Of a stretch of DNA of 64,000 bases, positions 55,501 to 64,000 are shown one piece after another (position 1 is the stretch's first letter; each line of letters begins with the position of its first letter). Origin of the DNA: Neelides folsomi (Eukaryota > Arthropoda > Collembola > Neelipleona > Neelidae); NCBI GenBank assembly GCA_034687125.1, contig JAQGBZ010000004.1:372001-436000 (forward strand), in the 5' to 3' direction. Both the position numbers and the translations under genes were made by a program. A model generated the notes under the pieces. That model saw nothing but the letters and a program-made list of their open reading frames with translations. It had not been told where the DNA came from and made no database searches.

Positions 55501-55533
55501 AGCACTCTGAACAATGAAGAGATTCTTCTTCAT
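52522..55533 (-). CDS. Secreted CUB-domain protein of an arthropod family of unknown function
   Basis: Ten exons on the minus strand: 55533-55374, 55155-55074, 54375-54305, 54144-53941, 53859-53749, 53630-53599, 53441-53351, 53242-53106, 53025-52785, 52643-52522; 416 residues. The donor at 53598 (GTTCGT) is weak and was chosen because it alone keeps the frame. A signal peptide starts MKKNLFIVQSALIVIISSLV. Next is a Cys-knot-like region (FTNEICRTSSEEHGICYT, then QCLALGGQALGSC and GLGVCCQ), a first CUB domain (TCGSFVNQNGTQFRNPNFPS, VCQIRIRKQYNIGQLRINF), and a second CUB-like module (GCLQYFQGVSGRIESFNF, RFCDIHFG, FLLHFRSDMG) broken by a proline-rich insert (PNPLPMPAPNPLPTPP). This order matches a family common in insects and crustaceans. 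Its role is unknown to me; CUB domains generally bind proteins or glycans outside the cell. Confidence 0.88.
52700..52748. mobile_element. Tiny mariner-end remnant in CUB-gene intron 9
   Basis: A 49-bp unit opens CAGGGTGGGCCA and closes with the inverted CCCACCCTG. TA lies at the left edge; TGTA follows the right edge, so the target duplication is imperfect. It has room for nothing but the ends, so it looks like a collapsed miniature element. Confidence 0.6.
53680..53709. mobile_element. 30-bp TA-flanked mariner-end remnant in CUB-gene intron 5
   Basis: CAGGGTGGGCCATAAGTTAT opens the unit and ACCCTG closes it, with TA directly outside both ends (53678-53679 and 53710-53711). The first 12 bases equal those of the remnant at 52700, so both come from one family, related to but different from the element at 26150. 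Confidence 0.6.
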
Positions 55534-55793
55534 TGTCTCTGATTTATCAATTAGCTAAATGAAATAAAACTAAATTCTCAATTCTAACTAACTTTAAGTT
55601 CTTAATATGGTCAAGGTTGGTCTGATGTGGAGGAGACTCGGGAATAAACTGACCCACTGACGGAGACGGAAATCTTCATTTTATACTCAACCAACCGTCA
55701 AATGTGATTTATGAGGAGTTGGAATCTATTTTAGGAAGATTTAGAAGATTCTAATTATGAATGCCTTGATGAAGTGTGTTTTATACCTATACT

Positions 55794-55826
55794 TACCTGT
55801 ATACATTACCTGTACATTTACCTGTC
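55794..55826. promoter_or_regulatory. Cluster of TACCTGT motifs upstream of the CUB gene
   Basis: Three copies lie within 33 bases (55794, 55807, 55819), about 260 bases before the CUB-gene start codon; further copies are at 56532 and 54565. The reverse complement, ACAGGTA, matches the E-box-like core (CAGGTA) bound by ZEB/zfh1 and Zelda-type zinc fingers in other arthropods. Function is inference from the motif match and clustering. Confidence 0.3.
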
Positions 55827-57949
55827 CTTTTACATTACACTTATTGAACACATACCTGAGTGTCTGAGATACTTGAGATGTGTATAGTATGTAGTTTTAG
55901 TTATATGGACCACTCCCACTACAATCCTTAACCTCTCATCAATCCATAAAAAGAATCATACGCGACACGCATTCTTCTCCCTTGTAAATGAATTGTAAAT
56001 TGTGAATGTGTACATGTACAAGTCTCATCATCCTGATCCTCCTTATCCCTTTATTACCAAGATGACATTTCCCCTCGAGCTCGGTGACAGACTGAAACAT
56101 TAAGGTCGTCGGAACTCCAAAATTTATGAGTCATTCTTCATCGGCCGGCTTAACTCAATTTCTCTCATTCAATAACGGAGAAGATCATCAACAGCTTATT
56201 ATACCATTCATGCAAGGACTTAATACGGTGAGATTCAAATGAATGGAGACTCTTCTCCCCTCTCAATTAAACTTCAACTTGGATTTGTGCACATCTGAAC
56301 ACGCTCAACAGTTGATTGAAGTTCGAGAGTCTGCGAATGACAATTATTGTATTCTTTTATAAATGGAGTTATCGTAGAGGAGAGGACTTAATATAAGATC
56401 AATTCAAATACTCAATGGTTTAAATCTTCAGATGCAAAGTTAATTCAATTTAATTGTTTGAATTTCTAGCGTAATGCTGCTTGGGGCTGTCATTCAAATT
56501 TTGCACATGCTCTGCATATATGGTACATACTTACCTGTATAATATTAAAGATACAATAACTATCCCGTAAGTTAATTCTAAACTGACATTGACTGAGACT
56601 CAACACCTTAGCTGTCAATTCCGATACAGGGATCCAATTAGTATGCAAATACAATTTAATATTATATAGTAAACTATCAGTTTAGGAGGTGGCAATATGT
56701 ATACTATTCTAATATTCGAAAAAATATTTAATTAACGATAAGTAAAATAAAATGTAATTTAAAATTAAAGGAAATTTTACGATAAATAAAACGCTATTTG
56801 AATGTTCGTCAATTCCAATACTATTTAAGTTCCGAGTACGATTATGAATGAAAACTGAATGAGTAAAATAAATTGTTACAAATAATAAGCTTGGAATAAA
56901 ATCTTTATTTTTGCTTCAAAAATTGAACAGACGAAGACATGAAGTGAAAGAATAATAAAAACAAACATTTCTTGTTTCTTCAAAAAAAAAAACTTTCACG
57001 AGCAAGTTTTTTGAAAGCGGATTTCCTCAGTTTGTGGGAGGCTCTGTGAACAAATCAAAATTTAATACCATACCGAACAATAAGTATAAAAACGCAATTT
57101 ATCAATAAACATTACCTAATTATAAGACCAAATAACTGTAAAACATTTAAATGAATAACAAGTTTTTGTACATCCTGTATATCCTTATATTTTTACAGCT
57201 ACTTACATTTTTTCTTTATTCTTTAATTTATATCTAAAATAAATAAATCTAAAATGTTTATAAAAGAAACAAAAGAAAACTTATCCAGAGACTTATCCAC
57301 TGTGAGTGTTTTGACTGTGAGATCTTTTGATCAATCCAAAGTTCCGTAACGATTACAAGAAACGAGACGCCTGTTGAAATTGAGACTCGTGAGCGCTGCG
57401 TTGCTGTCACATTGCACTCAATAAATTAACATGCAATGCAACTGCAATGCACGCGAATGAGACTTAAAAAAGAGGAAGAATGGAAATAAAGGCGCCTTTG
57501 TTCCTCACAGGTCAATCCAATTAAGACGTTCCTCCTTCGTGTTTCCCCGCTATTCTGAGGAGAGCGGTGAAGACAGGAGAGGGAAAACTTTAGTAAAATG
57601 ACTATTGTTCCAAAAATGATTGTGTGATTGTTAAGGGTCGATTAGGGCAGACGGGAAAACCTGCCGAGTTCTCCAAGTAAAGTCGAAGAATGAAGACGGA
57701 GTCGAGGAAAAGAGCTTCTTATACTCCTCGAATGAGTTGTTGAGCCACCGGAAGTTCTAATTAATATTGCCGGATTCCCACAGGAAAGTTAAACCTGGAT
57801 CAGTTTTTTTATAGTTGTACAACTCCTCCATACTTCCACTATATCCTATACACTATACCTACTATACTATACATGGTACGAGTACTCGTATATATAATAA
57901 ATGTATTAAAGTATAGTCCATATAAATTTATACATTACGTGCATTTATA

Positions 57950-57976
57950 ACATACTGTATATACCATACAGTATGT
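57950..57976. repeat. Perfect 11-bp inverted repeat with 5-nt loop
   Basis: ACATACTGTAT (57950-57960) and its exact reverse complement (57966-57976) flank ATACC. It sits in TATAC-type simple sequence and may be a by-product of it. Confidence 0.5.
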
Positions 57977-60326
57977 TACTACAAATATTATACAAATACG
58001 AATATCAAGAATAAATCCTTATTCGTATAAGACTCATATGAAGACACTTGGGTGCTGGGTGCAACAGGATCAACAGTGTTAAAGAAATATCCGTATAAGG
58101 TATACATTTATAAATGTATGGTATATGTAAATAAAATTTAGGTAGTTATATTCATGAGTGCATTGTCAAGACTTATAAGAAATACGTATATGTAATATGT
58201 ATGTATGTATATGGGCTGTATGCAATTCACCTGTTGGTCACTATCTCCCACTCATCCTTTTTCTGTAAGTTGAAGAATCAACATTCTTTTTACTTCCCTT
58301 CAAACTCAAACCTTTCTGGCTCCAAGACTTTAACAAGTAGAAAACTCCGAGTGAAGGGAGAACTCAAAAAACAAGCGGAAGTGTTCTTTTAATTCTTTCA
58401 TATGAACTTCAAACCACTTCGGAAAATACAAACAATTTGATGAAAGCCATTGCCCTTAATTATTTTAAATTCAATCTCATTCAATTCAATACTTAAAGTT
58501 AGTGTAGTGAATTGAATGAGAATGCAAAATGCTTCTTAATAAACTCAAGCTGATTACTTAAATAATGATATAAGTGGGTATTTGAATATAATTAAGAAGA
58601 GGAATTGTTTGTAACTTGTTAAATTCGTTTATTACCGGATTTACTTAATTACTGAAGGTTACACAACTCATTTGAAATGAGGTATAAAATAAAAATATTC
58701 CTCATATGTTTGATGAAAGATAATTCAGAATTCAGATAGGGCATTTAACAATAAAATTAGTTTGTGACAAGAACGTTGATAATCTAATGAGAAAATCTTC
58801 CCAACAGAAACTTAAAATGTATTTAACTCCAAACTCCACAAACTTAAAGGGTATTTAATTCATGAATTACTTTAGTGCAGAAAATGAAAAATTTGTTCAT
58901 TTGATTCATTCGTTCGATTTAATGAAATAATTATGCATTTATAAACATATTTATAAGCTAGGAATAAAAGCACGCTTATTGTTAAAAGTCTAGTTTGTAA
59001 TTGATTCAATATTTTATTTGTTTAATGCTGATTACTTGATAATCCTTATGCGTGTAATTTATCAAGTGTCTTAAGTTAAAGAGAAGGCTTTTGACTTTTA
59101 ACACCAATTTAGCCCCATTGAGTGTAAAAAGACTCCTTTTAACCACACCATGTGATGATAATGAAAAACGATAATATACCTAGAGGTACTCTACAGGTAT
59201 ATAATAAAGTATTCTTGCTTCTATAACACCAAACTGGAAGGGAACCATCGCTAGAAAACAGGTTTCAATTCTGATTTAACCATTTGATATTTCTTATGCA
59301 ATACATCCTTCTCTGATTCTCTGATTTTACTTCAATTATGTGTATACGATATACCAATACGATATAAAAATTAAGAGATAAATTAAATTTATTAAAGCAA
59401 ATATATTTCTAACTTACTATTCTTGATTTTTAACAATATGATAAAATTCAACACAATTTCATATTAATGATTCATTGAACAAAATTATAAAAATAATAAT
59501 ATGAATAAAACCCAAATAAGTTTTGAATGTGAAAACAACATAATATGAATGAGTGAAATTGTTATTTATGTGATTTACATTGTAAATTGCACTTAACTAT
59601 TTATTATAGAGTATAAATAGTTACAATTTATCTTATAAGTACATTCATTGTGATGTAATTATAATAAGTCTTTAATTTAACAGTAAAGTTAAATTCATCG
59701 TAATACAAATTAGAAGGTTTTAAAGGTTTTACATTAATTTATGATCAACAAATATTTCATCTACTAGTATAACCTTATTTAAACTACTTTAACTTTAAAC
59801 CACTCATGACTTTGAATTAACATTTATCTAATCAAATTTATCAATTAATCACTCACCTTAATACCAATATTTAAAACTCATTGCTAGGATTAAATAGAAT
59901 TAACTTATAGGATAAAATAGAAACGTTCTTTTTACTCTTGGAAGTTGGAAGTATCTTATACAATAAACTTAAGTATTTAGTATTTACCATACCTATATTA
60001 TATAATATATACAATAAATATTAAATAGACAGATTTCATTCTAAAATTCACTGAATGAGTAAGAAACACCAAACATATTTCTATAAGATTCAATAAATTC
60101 AATAACAATTATTAATTATATAAAATTCACAGAATTAAAACAACTTGTTTTTTGCACTTATTATTACATTATTTATAAATGAAGTAATATTATTATATAG
60201 ATTTAATATTTAATATTACTACATAATAAATATTTAAAAACGCATTAAAATTTGCGTTGTAAATTCAGTCGTAAAATTGCACAAATTTCTTCAGTGATGC
60301 ATAAATAATTATTTTGATTTAATAAA

Positions 60327-61474
60327 CTATTCGTTGACATGAGCAGCTTCCCTAAAATCCTGCCCACTTTGACCGCCCCCACCATTTGGAACAATCTCGT
60401 TATTATTTGCATTGACCTTTTGATAAACCATGGGTTGATTTAACTTTTGTGCATTTGGTGGTGGAACGACGCCTTCACCTTGTGGAACATTATTATTATT
60501 AAACCCAAGCTCTCCATCAGGTGATTGGTCGTCCGCAAGAGCCATTTCATCTTTCAAATTTCGATCTTTGTCATCTTCCTGAGCATCCAGATTTTCTTGT
60601 TGTGGTTGCTTTGCAGGAAGTGGAAGAACACCGCCATGGATTTCTTGTTGTTCATTATGGTCATTTCCTAAAGGATTTGGTCCTTGAGCTCCGCGACCGA
60701 TTTCACCACCAGTTTCAGGAATTGGGAAATTTTCCTGCTTCAACGGAGATTGGATTCCAATCGGTTTGGCGATATTATTCATCTGGGGATTCATTTGACT
60801 CTCTGATAAAAATTAATATCAATATTAACACAAACCCGAACATAAACCAATAAAATTATTTAAATGCAGACTCAAAGCAAATAAAAGCCTTATCTTTTTT
60901 AAGCATGCAGACGCCACAGATGTAGAGCTTATAAAAATTGAGTTGGGTTATTGAAGCAGATTGTAAGCACATTTGTTGAAATAGAAACATGAATTTAAAT
61001 TATAAATGCACTAAGTAGTTAAATCTAAATCTAAAATTGTTAGCTGTAGTCTAATAATGTAGTAAAATGAGATGCAAATATTTAAGTTTAATATTTAAGA
61101 TATTAAGTCAATATTAATATTAATAGAATAAGCAACCGAGGAAGAATGATACAAGGAAAGCATTTGGGATATTTGGATAGAGAATTGTTAATCGGGGACA
61201 ATGTACCTACTAAATGGCCATGCAGATTTTTGGGAGGATCGACCACGCTGAATCTGGGTTTTTTTCGTGGTGTTTTTGGATCATCGAATAAGATGACTTG
61301 ACCGAAATTCTTGATTCCTTTCTCACCAACAGCTTTTATATCGCCATGAACATCGACTAAATGGGAAGACCACTTTGGATCCATCCAGCCATTTGGATAA
61401 GGCACTAACGAAATCAACATTAGATATAATACATAAACGGAACAATGATTTGAAAGCAGGATAATAAATAACAT
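60327..61474 (-). CDS. Unrecognised secreted protein, acidic low-complexity C-terminus
   Basis: Two exons on the minus strand, 61474-61207 and 60802-60327, joined in phase 1 with GT-AG borders, give 247 residues. The start MLFIILLSNHCSVYVLYLML followed by ISLVP looks like a signal peptide. Residues 25-89 form a conserved-looking segment (NGWMDPKWSSHLVDVHGDIK, FGQVILFDDPKTPRKKPRFS) with a basic RKKPR site that could be cut by a proprotein convertase. Residues 90-247 are rich in Asn, Gln, Pro, Gly, Asp and Glu and look disordered. It lies about 220 bases downstream of the GOLM stop on the same strand. The alternative, that it is a 3' part of the GOLM gene, is disfavoured: an acceptor inside its first exon would need a phase 1 donor, while GOLM donors are phase 2 and 0. 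I do not recognise the family. Confidence 0.6.
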
Positions 61475-61672
61475 TTTAATTTAATAAGTTCAAATTATTT
61501 TTTGCTTTTAAATATAAATGTTAATTTAATACCAATTTAATAATTTTTAATGAAATTTTAAGGTGTGTAAAAAGGAAGTTTTAGTGTTGTAAGTTGTAAG
61601 ATTAGTAATTGGAAATAAAAATGTAGATTGGAAAAGCATGGCTGAAGCAATTAAACTTTTCTTTAATTGAAA

Positions 61673-61678
61673 TTTATT
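61673..61678 (-). terminator. Putative polyadenylation signal of the GOLM-like gene
   Basis: AATAAA on the minus strand 20 bases after the GOLM stop codon (61698-61700). A signal here would end the transcript well before the next ATG at 61474, supporting two separate genes. Confidence 0.35.
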
Positions 61679-61697
61679 CTAATTAACTATTTTATAA

Positions 61698-62568
61698 TTA
61701 ATCGGCTTGTATTTTGAACACAGCTAATTTACCGGCAGGATCGTTCATAAGAACGGGTTCTTCGGCTTGGAATTGGACTGGAGGATTATTTGATTTAGCT
61801 GTGGAAACTGTCGAAGACTTCTGGAGATTTTTCGATTCGTGTTGAGTGTTTTCGCTGATTTGTTTTTCCAACCTCTGGATTGTGTTTTTCTTTTCGACCA
61901 CCTGAGCTTCTAATGAAACGATTTTATCCTTCAATTTTCCAATTTCTGTCTCGGTTGATTGAGCTTTCACTTTTAATTTGGCCTAAACATTAAACAAGTT
62001 AATAAACAAGTTAATTAATAAAACATTAAACACCTTTAATTTAAACAATATGTTTGATTAGATTTTTCTTAAATATTAAACAATTTACATAATCTTCTCT
62101 TTCACGAAGGGATTCTCGTCTCATAGTCTCTAAATCATTAATAAGACGTTTTTTCGCCGATTCGGCTTCAGCGAAATTTGTTTTTGAGGTTTCACAATCA
62201 ATTTCAATTTGCTTCATGCTCATTTCTAATCTGCTTTTATCTTGATTTGCTTTATCCCAATTTGATTGAAGAGCATCGTTAATTCGCGACCTGAAATATA
62301 AATACATTTAATAGAGTTTAATGAACAATATTTTGGCTAAAATAAATATTATTATTATGATTTATAAAAATATAATATATAAGAAATATGATAGTTTATA
62401 AAATTCTTACATTGAAACAACTTGCTGCTCAAAAGAATGAACTTTAAGGGTCAAATCATGATTAAAAGTTGAGATATTCCAATAATTGTATAAAACAATT
62501 ATAGAAAATATTATCAATGCTCCGACAATTATATTAGGACTACATTTGCCAATTGAATGCATTCTCAT
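61698..62568 (-). CDS. GOLM2: GOLM1/GOLM2-like type II Golgi membrane protein
   Basis: Three exons on the minus strand: 62568-62411, 62290-62089, 61982-61698; phases agree and give 214 residues. The short cytosolic start MRMHSIGKCSPN is followed by a membrane helix (IIVGALIIFSIIVLYNYWN) in which YNYWNIS matches the FNYWSIS motif after the membrane segment of human GOLM2/CASC4. A long heptad-type coiled coil follows (about residues 40-170: DKANQDKSRLEMSMKQIEI, KLKDKIVSLEAQVVEKKN), then a short tail ending GKLAVFKIQAD. Human relatives are about twice as long, with an acidic C-terminal half that is absent here. The family sits in cis and medial Golgi membranes; its function is little understood. 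It is divergent from mRpL47. Confidence 0.78.
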
Positions 62569-63138
62569 TTTATCCACTTGGATTGAATTTATATTTTAGA
62601 AATTGAAGGCATAAATGCGGAATTTAATTATTCGCCACAAACACTTCCTAAAAAAGCTATGATAATTTTTAATACATTTAAGGACAATGTGATATATCCT
62701 TGATTAATACTTTACAAAGATGAAAAGATTATTCACAAAAATCAGGAACTGACAGTGCTAAGTATATTAGTTAACTGTTAAATAGTTAAAACAATAATTA
62801 ACTATCCATTTAAATCTGCATTAACTCGGACGGTCCGAGAGCTTTGGAATTCTATTTGGATTCAAACTGCGTGGATGTGAGCGAAAATTCAAACGACTCT
62901 GAGTTTTGTACACATTTTTCTTATTTGCAATTTTTATTGCAGTTTGCATTTGCAGTTTTGTATTTGCATTGATTTACTTTACTTTGCGCCGCAAAGTTTG
63001 AGGTTTATTCTTCAGCCACATTCAAGAACAATTATTATTGAATTATTTAACAAGAAGATTGAACTTTTATTATAACATGTTTTATTGTTAGATAACCAAT
63101 TTAGAAAATAATTGAGCACTGATATATTTGAATTCGAT
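62569..63138. other. Shared 5' region between GOLM-like gene and mRpL47
   Basis: Divergent start codons lie 570 bases apart. A GC-richer patch with ACTCGGACGGTCCGAG, a near-palindrome at about 62824-62842, marks the middle and may be the shared promoter. No coding frame is seen. Confidence 0.45.
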
Positions 63139-64000
63139 ATGTTGAGATCAATCGGCAAACTTGGATTTCGAATCCTTTCGGAATCCCATCAATATCAAAA
63201 CACTTTTAACGTGGTTCGACATTATCGTTTGACTCCTGTTAGAAGAGATCTCATGGAATTCTTCGATGATAAGAAAAACTGGGGAGAATCGGAAGTCAAA
63301 GTTGGGCGATCGTGGAAAGTTGATGAAATAAGATTGAAGAGCAATCCAGAAATCCATAAATTATGGTAAAAATAAAAAGCTTATATTTTAACAATTCGTT
63401 ATATCGTATCTAATATTAAATATTTACTCAACTTGAGTCTTGTTAAATAAACGCTTTAAATTAAAATTATTTATTAAACAGGTTTATCCTCGTCAAAGAA
63501 AAAAATATGTTGTTAACAATGGAGCACGAGTCGAAAGAGGAAGTTCGCCTCTTTCCAAATCCGGAAAGAATTGACAAAGTAATTGCTATTAATTTATACT
63601 GTACTTATTACAATTACTTTTAACATGTCTAATTCCCTATCTTTTAAATACTATTAGGCAGGATCTTAAATACCTTCATAGATTTGGTTTAACCAATTTT
63701 TATTTTATAAAGATTGACGAAAGCATGAAAAATATCGAAACAGTTGTGCGTGAAAGAAACCGAGCTTATTATCAACTCGAAACCGGAATAACCGGAGAAC
63801 GCCCAGGAGCTGAGCAAGAAAATTTCCTCGGTCTTCAAGAATATGAGCAGTTTGATGAACATCCGGTTCCAAAGGAAGAAAACAAGGAATTTCTTGAAAA
63901 GAAACTTGCAGAATATGTCACACCTACAAGAGATAAAGAATGGTTTTTGCAGAGATGGAGAACAAGGCAGAAGCTGAGGGAAAAGAGAACTTTGAGGTAA
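63139..64000 (+). CDS. mRpL47: Mitochondrial large ribosomal subunit protein uL29m (L47), possibly cut by the window end
   Basis: Component of the mitochondrial 39S subunit near the polypeptide exit. Exons 63139-63365, 63482-63578 and 63713 to the window end; phases agree. The start at 63139 ([20 protein letters not shown]) gives a basic mitochondrial presequence. The diagnostic block is [20 protein letters not shown], then [14 protein letters not shown] and [20 protein letters not shown], the uL29 signature found in mRpL47. The third exon reads [20 protein letters not shown] and ends REKRTLR at a TAA that is the last codon of the window. At 203 residues it is shorter than usual (about 250), and the last bases, GAG-GTAA, also fit a splice donor, so the gene may continue outside. 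Confidence 0.95.

Larger units (their letters stand above)
55534..60326. other. 4.8-kb AT-rich spacer upstream of the CUB gene
   Basis: No coding frame or RNA gene is supported. The part nearest the CUB gene (55.6-56.5 kb) is presumably its promoter region and holds a cluster of TACCTGT motifs at 55794-55826. A more GC-rich patch lies at about 57350-57800. Simple TATAC/GTATA sequence and a perfect hairpin occupy about 57840-58200. From 58.4 to 60.3 kb it is a plain AT-rich desert. Confidence 0.55.

Noticed and set aside
58201-58392. 63-residue frame in the AT-rich desert
   Set aside because: Starts in GTAT simple sequence, has no domain and no splice context.

Overview
This is a eukaryotic, almost certainly arthropod, genomic window. 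The genes are split by short AT-rich GT-AG introns. They encode animal-specific proteins (an Eph receptor, a TGN38/46-type protein, a GOLM-type Golgi protein, MCM8), and one gene belongs to a secreted CUB-domain family typical of arthropods. The sequence does not allow a closer assignment. All calls come from reading the sequence; no database search was run.

Layout. Positions 1 to about 24,400 form a large block, by eye about 40-45% GC, with only one convincing coding exon (12797-12876): the small second exon of an Eph receptor tyrosine kinase. The rest of Eph follows at 24419-29913, after an 11.5-kb intron. From about 26 kb on, non-coding DNA drops to about 20-30% GC and genes become dense: ALDH4A1 (-, 32477-35208), PEX5 (+, 36240-38941), GABARAP (+, 40155-41455), TFIIH p44/GTF2H2 (-, 42737-44467), a TGN38/46-like gene (+, 45513-47172), MCM8 (+, 48226-52163), a secreted CUB-domain protein (-, 52522-55533), an AT-rich desert (55.5-60.3 kb), an unrecognised secreted protein (-, 60327-61474), a GOLM1/2-like Golgi protein (-, 61698-62568), and mitochondrial ribosomal protein L47 (+, 63139 to the window end). 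Exon chains were assembled by hand; splice phases agree throughout, with one weak donor in the CUB gene.

The genes are mostly unrelated housekeeping functions: proline catabolism, peroxisome import, autophagy, transcription and repair, Golgi traffic, recombination, mitochondrial translation. Several lie head to head (ALDH4A1/PEX5, GTF2H2/TGN, GOLM/mRpL47) and probably share promoter regions.

Mobile DNA is limited to small DNA-transposon relics: a 457-bp TTAA-flanked element with fold-back terminal arrays (6811-7267), a 349-bp mariner-type relic with a transposase tail (26150-26498), and two tiny mariner-end remnants in CUB-gene introns. No retrovirus-like or Polinton-like element was seen. 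The most notable observations are a possible SAM-less alternative 3' exon and a frame-preserving, stop-free intron in the Eph kinase activation loop, the structured TTAA element, the TGN38/46-type tail in an invertebrate protein, and the unrecognised secreted protein beside GOLM.
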